Origin: an uncultured Bacteroidia bacterium
GTDB taxonomy: Bacteria > Bacteroidota > Bacteroidia > Bacteroidales > UBA932
Direction of reading: 5' to 3'
Length of the DNA stretch: 64,000 bases
NCBI GenBank assembly: GCA_902785825.1
Contig: CACZZZ010000007.1
Coordinates: 62,001-126,000 of the forward strand
Each line of letters begins with the position of its first letter. Within the stretch, counting starts at the first letter, position 1. The notes under the pieces are model-generated. The model searched no databases, was not told the origin of the DNA, and saw only the letters and a list, made by a program, of their open reading frames with translations. Positions 32,760 through 41,245 of this stretch are shown here, piece after piece. A program made the translations under genes and the position numbers.

Positions 32760-34640
32760 ATGAGTAGAAGATTCATCACTACGCTCGCGGCGATTCTCGC
32801 CGTCGCCGGGACACTTTCAGCCCAGGGCTGGGCTCCCGCCGGAAACAGGATCAAAACAAAGTGGGCTGAGGAAGTCTCTCCCACAAACGCTCATCCCGAG
32901 TATCCCAGGCCGCAGATGCTCAGGCCTGAGTGGAAGTCGCTCAACGGTTTGTGGGATTATGCCGTGACCCCGAAGTCGGAGGCTCGTCCCAAGACTTTTG
33001 ACGGAAAGATCCTCGTGCCTTTCGCCATTGAGTCATCTCTCTCGGGAGTCGGGAAAGCCCTGACCCCGGATGACGCCCTTTGGTACAGCACCTCTTTCTC
33101 TGTTCCTTCCAACTGGAAGGGAAAGCGCCTGATCCTCAACTTCGATGCGGTCGATTGGAAGGCGGAAGTCTTTGTCAATGACATCAAGGTCGGTTCTCAC
33201 ACCGGCGGTTACACCCGTTTCTCCCTGGATGTGACTCCGTATGTCAAGAACGGATCCAACTCCTTGGTTGTCAGGGTTGAGGACGCTTCCGACAATGATT
33301 TCCAGCCTCGCGGCAAACAGGTGAAGGATCCAAGGGGAATCTGGTACACTTCCGTTTCCGGAATCTGGCAGAGCGTGTGGATCGAGCCTGTGGCTCCCGC
33401 GCATATCACTGACTACAATGTCGTGTCGAGCGTGGCTGACAAGGCTATCAATGTCACCGTGGACGCGGCTGGTGTCCAGGAGGGTGACGTCGTCAAGGTT
33501 TTCCTTCTCGACGGAGGCATAGGGTATTCGACAGAGACCGCCAACGCAGCCAAGCCCGCCGCTGACGGAATGTATTCCGTCCTGGCTTCAGGAATGGCTG
33601 TGCCTGGCGGTACAGTGACCCTCAACGTGAGGAATCCCAAACTCTGGTCTCCCGAGTCTCCTTATATTTATGGGCTTGACATCCAGATCCTTCGCGCCGG
33701 AAAGGTGATCGACCGTGTGGCTGCATACGCCCCGATGAGGGAGGTTTCCGCTTACAGGAAGAACGGCAACACCCTTCTGATGGGTTTGAATGGGGAAGGC
33801 CTGTTCCAGCTCGGACCCCTCGACCAGGGTTGGTGGCCTGACGGACTTTACACGGCTCCGACAGACGAGGCTCTCAAGTTTGATATTCAGAAGACCAAGG
33901 ATTTCGGTTTCAACATGATCCGCAAGCATGTCAAGGTTGAGCCTGACCGCTGGTACTATTACTGCGACCAGCTCGGAATGATCGTGTGGCAGGACATGCC
34001 TTCCTTCGCCGTTAGCAAGAAATGGGGCATGTATTATTATGGGGAAGGAGAGGACTGGCCTGCGTCCCCTGAGGCTAAGGCCAACTATTACAAGGAGTGG
34101 GGAGAGATCCTGAACCAGTTCAAGAAGTTCCAGTGCATCGCCGTCTGGGTGCCGTTCAACGAGGCTTGGAGCCAGTTTGACACCAAGGATGTCGTGGCCT
34201 TCACAAAGAGGACCGATCCCACCCGTCTTGTCAACCAGTCTTCCGGAGGAAGCTGGGAGGAAGGAGTCGGTGACATCCTGGACAACCACCATTATCCTTA
34301 TCCCGCTTTCAGGATGTGGGACAAGAATATGATCAATGTGCTGGGAGAGTACGGAGGCATCGGCTTCCCTGTCCAGGGCCATCTCTGGCAGGCCGACAAG
34401 AACTGGGGATATGTCCAGTACAAGAGCGGCGACGAGGTTTTGGCCGAATACGCTGACTTCGCCGAACAGCTCAAGCAGCTCATCAAGCAGGGATGTTCCG
34501 CCGCGGTCTATACCCAGACCACGGACGTCGAGATCGAGGTCAACGGCCTGATGACCTATGACCGCAAGGTCATCAAGATGGACGAGAATAAACTCCGTGC
34601 CGTCAATGAGGGCATCATCAAGTCCATGCCTACGAAGTAG
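32760..34640 (+). CDS. Glycoside hydrolase family 2 enzyme, secreted
   Basis: 626 residues with a Sec signal (TTLAAILAVAGTLSAQ). It has the GH2 N-terminal jelly roll (LNGLWDYAV, WYSTSFSVPSNWKGKRLILNFDAVDW), the immunoglobulin-like domain and the TIM barrel. Acid/base Glu468 lies in VPFNEAW and nucleophile Glu530 in LGEYGG. GH2 includes beta-galactosidases, beta-glucuronidases and beta-mannosidases; specificity is unclear here. Its end overlaps the convergent beta-helix/heparinase gene by 11 nt, and it probably belongs to the same utilization locus. Confidence 0.9.
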   Translation: MSRRFITTLAAILAVAGTLSAQGWAPAGNRIKTKWAEEVSPTNAHPEYPRPQMLRPEWKSLNGLWDYAVTPKSEARPKTFDGKILVPFAIESSLSGVGKALTPDDALWYSTSFSVPSNWKGKRLILNFDAVDWKAEVFVNDIKVGSHTGGYTRFSLDVTPYVKNGSNSLVVRVEDASDNDFQPRGKQVKDPRGIWYTSVSGIWQSVWIEPVAPAHITDYNVVSSVADKAINVTVDAAGVQEGDVVKVFLLDGGIGYSTETANAAKPAADGMYSVLASGMAVPGGTVTLNVRNPKLWSPESPYIYGLDIQILRAGKVIDRVAAYAPMREVSAYRKNGNTLLMGLNGEGLFQLGPLDQGWWPDGLYTAPTDEALKFDIQKTKDFGFNMIRKHVKVEPDRWYYYCDQLGMIVWQDMPSFAVSKKWGMYYYGEGEDWPASPEAKANYYKEWGEILNQFKKFQCIAVWVPFNEAWSQFDTKDVVAFTKRTDPTRLVNQSSGGSWEEGVGDILDNHHYPYPAFRMWDKNMINVLGEYGGIGFPVQGHLWQADKNWGYVQYKSGDEVLAEYADFAEQLKQLIKQGCSAAVYTQTTDVEIEVNGLMTYDRKVIKMDENKLRAVNEGIIKSMPTK

Positions 34641-37600
34641 TTCTCCTGGACAAGTTCCAGTCGCTTCCGTTGCAGCTGAAGGAGAGGGAATTGTCCCTCT
34701 CCTTTACTTTATGGTCGAAGCTGCGGCCGTCCGCTCCGGTCAATGTCCAGGTTCCCGGCTTCAGACCGGTGACGAGCACTTTCAAGTTGTTCCCCTGCGA
34801 GGGGAAAGAAATGTCCCCGTCGAATTCATCATTGTCTTTCCTGATGCAGACAAGCCTGTCCGCTATCGTGATAAGGATCCATCCATCCTTCTCGCTGCAT
34901 GAGTAAGGAAGGGGCGGCTCGTTGCCGGTTGTAATCTGTATGAGGTTCAGGAATTGCGGTGCGTCGCTTTCTTCCTTAAGGCTTTCCACGACCTGGTAAG
35001 CATCAGCTTCGATCCTTGGGTACCTAATCTGAAACTGCTTGCCAAGGATGCTGGAAGAGTCCCTTATTGAAGAGAGTTCCGTCACGATATTGTCCTTTCG
35101 CGGCAGCAGGGGAATGATATAGGCATGTCCCGTCGTGTCTCCGTAGCTGCTCAGGCGGATGCCTTCGGTCGTGTATTCGGGCTTGACCAGGGTGTTGACC
35201 TTCCAGAATGATGGACAAGCTTTCCTTGTCTTCAGGTTGTCGTACACCACGACGGCTGCCGGAACTCCTTCCTCTTCAAGATCCATGAAGCAGTAACTTC
35301 TGGAATACTCGCGGATCTTGTTTGAATATGCGCTTGCCAGGTCGGCCTTGAAGAAACTGAAGCATGGGGCCGCACTGTCAGGTGAAAATGACACCGAGAC
35401 GACCTTCCCGTAGTTGAAGCGGGCCCTCTCCAAAGCATCTTCCGGAGAGAGGGGAGTCATTTGGTTAAACCTGCTTCCTCCGTCATTCTGTCTCGTCCTT
35501 TCCTCCAGAGGTTCTTCAGGATCCTTGACAAGGACGGTGTTGTGGGCAATTGAACGCTTGTAGTAGTTGAAATCATAGGGAGTCCCATAAGCCATGTAAA
35601 CACCGGCGTTCGTTATTATCCTCCCTTTATGGAATATTTGGAATGATCCTGCATCGCTGTGCTGGTGGTTCCCGAAATGATACCCTCCTCCGCGGATGTC
35701 GGAGAAAACGTCATTGCTGGAACTGTCCAGGTCCCATCCTGTCCGTGAGGACATTCCTCCGAGGATGTCCCCGTAGTCCAGCGAATGCGGCAAGGCGGAA
35801 AGATCCTTGGCGGCATTCAGGGACGGATCGTTCAGCAGCAGGAACAGTACCGGGTTCTGTTCCATGGCCTTCATCCCTCCTTCCCTGATGAATTCCCTTT
35901 TCAGGGTCGTGTCGCCGGAGTAAGCGTAGTCGAGAAGCAGGGTCTCGGTGGCCCGGTCATGTTCCCGTGAAGGGAACCTGTCCCCGTCAGCGAACCTGTC
36001 CCCTCCCGGCAGCCGCATGTACAGCCAGTATTTGGCAAGGCCTGAAATGTTGTCATCGAATATTTTCCTCCCTGACATCCTCCTTAGCATCCAGGCTGCG
36101 CGCATCTCCCATCCGTGCCGGTAGTTTCCGTAGTCATATCCCTGGCTGTGGCGCGGGGACTGGTATTCGAAGGCCCTCATCCGGATTATCTTTTCCATCT
36201 GGTAGGAGACATAACGGTATGGCTTCCTGTCCAAGTCATGGAAAGAGATAGCCATCGCCAGTAGGTCCCTGTTGACCTGAGCCTCGCTGGCGTGCCCGCT
36301 GACTATGTTGTCCTTGAAAGGAGGCCACCCGATCTCCATTATTCGCGCGAGATCCATCATGCGGTCATGCAGGAAAACCTTGTCCCGGCGGCCAATCAGG
36401 TCATTGCACCAGTCATAGACCAAGGCCGCGGTGTAGATGGTGTTCCCTATGTTACGGGTGATGTCTCCGCGCCTGACATTGCCATATTCAAGAACTCCCA
36501 GATAATCCTTCGCGATCCTGACGCATGATTTTCCTACCTTTTGATCCTTTGTCATCAGGTAATAGAAAGCCTTTGTGACAAGCAAGTCCTCAAGTTCCGG
36601 ATTGAAGAACTCCTCGATATCCTGGTTGACATGATAAGGGTATTCTGCTACCGCCTTCCGGCACACAATGTCCCAGTAGGGGGCGTTCTCTCCCAGTAGG
36701 AGACAGCTTCTTATCATTTCCAGGCTTCCGGGAGTCACCCAGAGCCTGGGATGTGTCCTCGGAGGAACTACGTAAGGCTTCCATGTCCGGAGTTCTTCTG
36801 GGACGGGTTCGTCGTGATAGGGTTCCATGCGGAGAGAGTCGAACCTGACCATTTCGGGCAGCCACAAATCGAGCGTGTTCGATTTTTTCAGATTGAAAAT
36901 GCCGAGGCAGTGGCCGGTGTAATGGTCCAGGTCTGAAATGATTCTCCGGGTTTTACGACCACCGTTTATCCTGAGCGTAACGTACCTGGTGGGAATCATG
37001 ACCCCGGGTTTGATGTCATCCATGTCCAGCCTTCCGACTTCTCCATAGATCCTGTAAAGACCTTTCCGTGGAAGCCGGAAAACCAATGTCGTGTCGGGAC
37101 TTTCCTCCCGAAGCTCCTTGTCGGGGATGGAGACCAGGACTCCTTGAGGATTGTTCTGGGTCAGGTTTTTGAAAGTGCAGTCATAAACCGGCGCAAGTTT
37201 TTCTATCGTTGCCCTGGCCTTGTTCGACGTTATCCCGTCAAGCGTTACATGATGGACATTCCCGGGCTTGAAACCCTTCCCGTATTGCCCGTTTCCGTAG
37301 AAGCGGATGATGACATTCTTGCCGCCTTCAAGGCCGTCGCTTATGTTTTCGCAGCGGATATTGTAGATCTGCGGCCTTGACGGAAGGAAAATCACTTCAT
37401 GATACTTCCCTGACACGTGGACGTTGCGGATAGTGACATCATGTATGTCCGCACCGTAGGAGTAGTCGGAGTATCTTACGGGCAGCAGTGGGAAAATGTA
37501 CTTCGGATTGCTCCACCGAGTCTCGTCGAAGGCCGCCAGCACTATCGCGTCGTCGGATGTCGAACCTGAAACATTCTCTATCAGGATGTCGGACCCGCCT

Positions 37601-38250
37601 TGGATGATGCTGATTCCGTCACCGTTTTTCACCGTTGTATGCAGTGAAATGTCTGACACGCGACCGTTCCTGCAGCCATTCGTGAACACTATTCCCCAGC
37701 TATGGGTCTTACGGAGCGTAATCCCGGAGACAGAGAAGCCGTCGACGAACGAAAACAGGATTGAGAAATTCCTCCATCCCCAGAAGTCTCCCAACCATTT
37801 CTCAGTCTGTCCGCTCTTGGGATTCACCCCTTCGTAGAAATCATCCGCGCCCTCGACCACGGCATTGCCCTTCCCGGTGATCTTTATGTTCCTGGCGGCT
37901 GCAAGGCTTGAGACATATTCATTGGGATGGTCGCTGTCGATAATGAGATTCCCCGACCGGATGATGTTGTCAAACACGTGGTCCGACAGCTTGATCATGC
38001 AATCATCTATGATCATCTCGGTGTCGGAAGGAAGTTCGATCGCCTTGTCGATGAGGTAGACGGGAGTATCCTTGAACAATATGCTCCCGCCTCCGTTCTC
38101 CCTTATTGATTCCAGGGCCTTGGCTATCTTTTCAGACATGCTCCGGCCGGCGAAGTCTTCCGGTTTGACCACAGTGTTCCTTGCCATGCAGTACTGTAAC
38201 CCGGCCAGAAGCAGCGACAGTATTGTCAAGTATGTGCGGGTCGTCTTCAT
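34630..38250 (-). CDS. GH28-like beta-helix fused to heparinase II/III-like domain
   Basis: 1206 residues with a Sec signal (LTILSLLLAGLQYCMA). Residues about 25-380 form a right-handed beta-helix with GH28/pectate-lyase-like repeats (WGIVFTNGCRNGRVSDISLHTTVKNGDGISI, STSDDAIVLAAF). A small beta domain follows. From about residue 500 there is an alpha-toroid (GYDYGNYRHGWEMRAAWML) and a heparinase II/III-like sheet (GGGYHFGNHQHSDAGSFQIFHKGR, YYKRSIAHNTVLVKD). Such lyases cleave uronate-containing chains. Two catalytic modules in one chain are unusual. The ATG overlaps the preceding stop (ATGA). Confidence 0.8.
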   Translation of the reverse strand: MKTTRTYLTILSLLLAGLQYCMARNTVVKPEDFAGRSMSEKIAKALESIRENGGGSILFKDTPVYLIDKAIELPSDTEMIIDDCMIKLSDHVFDNIIRSGNLIIDSDHPNEYVSSLAAARNIKITGKGNAVVEGADDFYEGVNPKSGQTEKWLGDFWGWRNFSILFSFVDGFSVSGITLRKTHSWGIVFTNGCRNGRVSDISLHTTVKNGDGISIIQGGSDILIENVSGSTSDDAIVLAAFDETRWSNPKYIFPLLPVRYSDYSYGADIHDVTIRNVHVSGKYHEVIFLPSRPQIYNIRCENISDGLEGGKNVIIRFYGNGQYGKGFKPGNVHHVTLDGITSNKARATIEKLAPVYDCTFKNLTQNNPQGVLVSIPDKELREESPDTTLVFRLPRKGLYRIYGEVGRLDMDDIKPGVMIPTRYVTLRINGGRKTRRIISDLDHYTGHCLGIFNLKKSNTLDLWLPEMVRFDSLRMEPYHDEPVPEELRTWKPYVVPPRTHPRLWVTPGSLEMIRSCLLLGENAPYWDIVCRKAVAEYPYHVNQDIEEFFNPELEDLLVTKAFYYLMTKDQKVGKSCVRIAKDYLGVLEYGNVRRGDITRNIGNTIYTAALVYDWCNDLIGRRDKVFLHDRMMDLARIMEIGWPPFKDNIVSGHASEAQVNRDLLAMAISFHDLDRKPYRYVSYQMEKIIRMRAFEYQSPRHSQGYDYGNYRHGWEMRAAWMLRRMSGRKIFDDNISGLAKYWLYMRLPGGDRFADGDRFPSREHDRATETLLLDYAYSGDTTLKREFIREGGMKAMEQNPVLFLLLNDPSLNAAKDLSALPHSLDYGDILGGMSSRTGWDLDSSSNDVFSDIRGGGYHFGNHQHSDAGSFQIFHKGRIITNAGVYMAYGTPYDFNYYKRSIAHNTVLVKDPEEPLEERTRQNDGGSRFNQMTPLSPEDALERARFNYGKVVSVSFSPDSAAPCFSFFKADLASAYSNKIREYSRSYCFMDLEEEGVPAAVVVYDNLKTRKACPSFWKVNTLVKPEYTTEGIRLSSYGDTTGHAYIIPLLPRKDNIVTELSSIRDSSSILGKQFQIRYPRIEADAYQVVESLKEESDAPQFLNLIQITTGNEPPLPYSCSEKDGWILITIADRLVCIRKDNDEFDGDISFPSQGNNLKVLVTGLKPGTWTLTGADGRSFDHKVKERDNSLSFSCNGSDWNLSRRTTS

Positions 38251-39605
38251 AGCTTGATTCCAAATCCTGGAGCATATTCCCTGCTCCATAGTTTCATCGC
38301 CTTCCTGTCCCCTATGATGTGCCCGTTGCGAGGATCTGTCGAGAGGGTTCTTCCGACCCTTTGTGAAATCATTCCGAGCTGCATCAGGAGGGTGCTTTTA
38401 TGCCCTTCGGAGGCGCCGATGCTGACTCTTGTGCCGAGCCTTATCGCATCCAGGAAGTTATTGATGTGGAGTGCGTCGAGTTTGTCGGAAGGATTGACCG
38501 TGTTCCGAGGGTCAATGGGAATGCTGCTGTACTTCTGGCTGACGACCTTGCTGTCGTTGTCAAAAAACCTGTAACCATTGCTCCCTGTGATCAACGCACT
38601 GCCCTTGTCTCCGTGGAACATGACCCCCACCGAGTTGCTTTCCAAGGTCTTGGGATTGCAGCTCCGGCCTTCGTAGGATATGAACCGCCCGTCCTTGAAG
38701 GTAAGGTTTATCACCTGGGTGTCAGGAGTTTCCTGATCGTCGTCGAAGAAGTAACGTCCTCCCATGGAATTCACGCTGACTGGGAAATCCAGTTCCATTC
38801 CCCACCTGAGTATGTCCACCATGTGGGTGCCGTTGTTGGTGGCTTCTCCAGAACCCCAATGCCAGAACCAGTGCCAATTATAGTGGATGTAGTTGTCTTT
38901 GTAGGGAACCCTTGGAGCAGGTCCCTGCCAGAGATCCCAGTCCAGCCAATCGGGTACGGGGGAGACGTTGCCCCTTCCTATCGAAGGCCTGTTGTTCGTG
39001 TACCAAGCCTTGCCGAAGTGGACCTTGCCGATAGCCCCTTCCTTGATCAATCCTATCGCCTCTATGACATTCGGCCAGGACCGGCGTTGCAGTCCGACTT
39101 CCAGGATCCTCCTGTATTTGCGTACCGCATCCTGAAGGATCTCCCCTTCTTCGGGACAATAGCTCACAGGTTTTTCGCAGTAAACATGCTTCCCGGCCTG
39201 CATGGCGAGGACTGATGCCGGGACATGCCAGTGGTCCGGGGTGGCGATCATGACTGCGTCCACATCCCTGTCATCCAATACTCTCCTGAAATCAGAGGCT
39301 CTTTCCGGAGATATCCCTTGAACATCCTGTAACTCTTTGGAACAGTTGTCCATCGCCCTGCGATCGACGTCGCACACATGGGATATCTCGCAACCAGCCT
39401 GCCTGGCGAATGTGGAAGCCACCGCCTTTCCCCTTGAGTTCACACCGATAGCCGCAACCCGTATCCTGTCGTTGGCTCCAAGTATTCTCCTGCCGCTGCT
39501 TGTCCTGGGTATGCCTGCCCCTTGAATATTGCCCTGCAGCCCTCCCATAGAGAGGGCTGCGGCTCCAATTATGCTGTTTTTTATGAAATCCCTTCGTGAC
39601 TGCAT
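38247..39605 (-). CDS. Gfo/Idh/MocA oxidoreductase with Tat signal (copy A)
   Basis: 452 residues. A twin-arginine signal (SRRDFIKNSIIGAAALSMGG) targets the folded, cofactor-loaded protein to the periplasm. The NAD-binding IRVAAIGVNSRGKAVASTF, the GKHVYCEKP motif with the family's key Lys, and TNNGTHMVDILRWGM are visible. It is a clear paralogue of the 44360-45724 gene. Members can oxidize glycoside hydroxyls to keto sugars or act as NAD-dependent glycosidases. It lies 12 nt after susD and overlaps the next gene by 4 nt. Confidence 0.85.
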   Translation of the reverse strand: MQSRRDFIKNSIIGAAALSMGGLQGNIQGAGIPRTSSGRRILGANDRIRVAAIGVNSRGKAVASTFARQAGCEISHVCDVDRRAMDNCSKELQDVQGISPERASDFRRVLDDRDVDAVMIATPDHWHVPASVLAMQAGKHVYCEKPVSYCPEEGEILQDAVRKYRRILEVGLQRRSWPNVIEAIGLIKEGAIGKVHFGKAWYTNNRPSIGRGNVSPVPDWLDWDLWQGPAPRVPYKDNYIHYNWHWFWHWGSGEATNNGTHMVDILRWGMELDFPVSVNSMGGRYFFDDDQETPDTQVINLTFKDGRFISYEGRSCNPKTLESNSVGVMFHGDKGSALITGSNGYRFFDNDSKVVSQKYSSIPIDPRNTVNPSDKLDALHINNFLDAIRLGTRVSIGASEGHKSTLLMQLGMISQRVGRTLSTDPRNGHIIGDRKAMKLWSREYAPGFGIKL

Positions 39606-39617
39606 GATTAATACTGG

Positions 39618-41234
39618 CTAGTTGTTCCAGCCCGGATTTTGTTCCAATGCCGGGTTCAGGTCAATCTCCGCTTGTGGAATGGGCCAAAGATAAAAATTAT
39701 CCGGGAATCCGCGTTGTCTGATATTCACTCCCGTGAAGGTTTTCATCCAGACCTTGTCCACCACGTCCTTTGCGATTTTCCATCTTCTGATGTCGGAATA
39801 CCTTATACCTTCCCCGCATAGTTCAACCATCCTTTCATGGCGGATCTTTTCCCTCATCTGGTCCTTTGAGAGTCCTTCCTTCAGATCCGCTATGCCGGCC
39901 CTGCGCCTTACTGCGTTGACAGCGTCGTAAACGGACTGGTCGGGTGAGATAGCCTCATTCTGGGCTTCGGCGTACATGAGCATTACATCAGCGAGCCTGA
40001 TTAGGGGGAAATTCTGGGGGGCGTTCGCGTAGAGGGCATGGGCCGATCCGGTAGGAACGAATTTTCTCCAAACATAAGATCCGTTCGTCCAGGTAAGTTT
40101 GATCTGGTCCGCCTCAGTGTTCACTATCGGCCATCTGTAAAGATAGGTTGTGTTATTCTTCCCTACGTATGTTGACCATGGCACCATGATCGAGGCATCA
40201 AGCCTGGGATCCCTGTCCGCGAAGATTGCTCTCACGGAAGCCTCGTCGTTCCAGTCGTTGGCATTATCGGGATTGAAAGTCTCTCCTTGAGCGTTCTTGA
40301 AATTGCTGAAGGAGAATTCGGTCCCGTCTTTCATCTCAAAAGCGTTCACCAGCTCGTTGGTAGGGCGGCATCTCTGTTGTCCGGAAATCGCTCCGGAAGG
40401 TATTCCCCAATATAAGTTGGTGCCGAGGCCATGACCGGATTGCTCGATGTATTGTATGTCGAAGATTATTTCCGTGCAGTTGTTGCCTTCAATCTGGAAG
40501 ACTGTGTAATAGTCAGGATTGAGAGTCCTTCCGCTTTCATCCATCACCTTCTTGAAATCTCCCGCCGCAAGGGCATATTCCTTTGCCCAGAGATGAGATT
40601 TCCCCCTCATGGAGAGTGCCGCCCATTTCGTGGCCCTTCCGGTGTCCGTGCCACTATATGACGCGGGAAGCAGGGAGAAGGCGTTCGTTAAATCCTCGAC
40701 TATGAAATCATAGACCTCCTTTTCGGAGTTCCTGGGCTTCATCGCTTCCGAGGCTGTCATGGGCTCGTCATAAACAGGCACTCCTCCGAAAAGGTCCCAC
40801 AGCTTGAAATAGAAGTAACCCCTGAAGAAGTACGCTTCACCGAGGCACCTGTTCTTGATGTCCTGGTTGATCTCCATGTCCGGGAGCTTTTTCAGGGCTA
40901 TGTTGGCCCGGTAGATTCCCTTGTAGAAGGTAGTCCAAGCATTGGCGAACAGCGCGGCGTTGGTAGGATATGATCCGGTGGTCATTCCGTTGGCCCAAGA
41001 CTGGTAGGAACAGTCAGTGAAATCGTCCAGGAATCCGTAATAAACTATGCTGTTGTAGAATTCCCTGTTTGCATGGTACAGTGCGTTGACCGCCTGGACA
41101 GCGTCATCTTCCGTCTTCCAAAGATTCTCTTCGGAAATATCCTCGAGTGACGCCCTGTCCAGGAAGGACGAGTCACAGGAGACTAGGGCGAGACAGAATA
41201 TCGTTACCCAGATGCAGGATAATATCTTTTTCAT
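39618..41234 (-). CDS. susD: SusD/RagB-like nutrient-binding outer-membrane lipoprotein
   Basis: 538 residues, lipoprotein signal (LALVSC). The N-terminal SSFLDRASLEDISEENLWKTEDDAVQAVNALY, the TPR-like helices (CLGEAYFFRGYFYFKLWDLFGGVPVYDEP) and the C-terminal IRHERMVELCGEGIRYSDIRRWKIA are hallmarks of SusD. It covers the extracellular mouth of the partner TonB-dependent receptor and binds glycan. The ATG at 41234 is chosen because the lipoprotein signal starts there. It is 11 nt after susC. Confidence 0.95.
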   Translation of the reverse strand: MKKILSCIWVTIFCLALVSCDSSFLDRASLEDISEENLWKTEDDAVQAVNALYHANREFYNSIVYYGFLDDFTDCSYQSWANGMTTGSYPTNAALFANAWTTFYKGIYRANIALKKLPDMEINQDIKNRCLGEAYFFRGYFYFKLWDLFGGVPVYDEPMTASEAMKPRNSEKEVYDFIVEDLTNAFSLLPASYSGTDTGRATKWAALSMRGKSHLWAKEYALAAGDFKKVMDESGRTLNPDYYTVFQIEGNNCTEIIFDIQYIEQSGHGLGTNLYWGIPSGAISGQQRCRPTNELVNAFEMKDGTEFSFSNFKNAQGETFNPDNANDWNDEASVRAIFADRDPRLDASIMVPWSTYVGKNNTTYLYRWPIVNTEADQIKLTWTNGSYVWRKFVPTGSAHALYANAPQNFPLIRLADVMLMYAEAQNEAISPDQSVYDAVNAVRRRAGIADLKEGLSKDQMREKIRHERMVELCGEGIRYSDIRRWKIAKDVVDKVWMKTFTGVNIRQRGFPDNFYLWPIPQAEIDLNPALEQNPGWNN

Positions 41235-41245
41235 TTCATCTTGTT

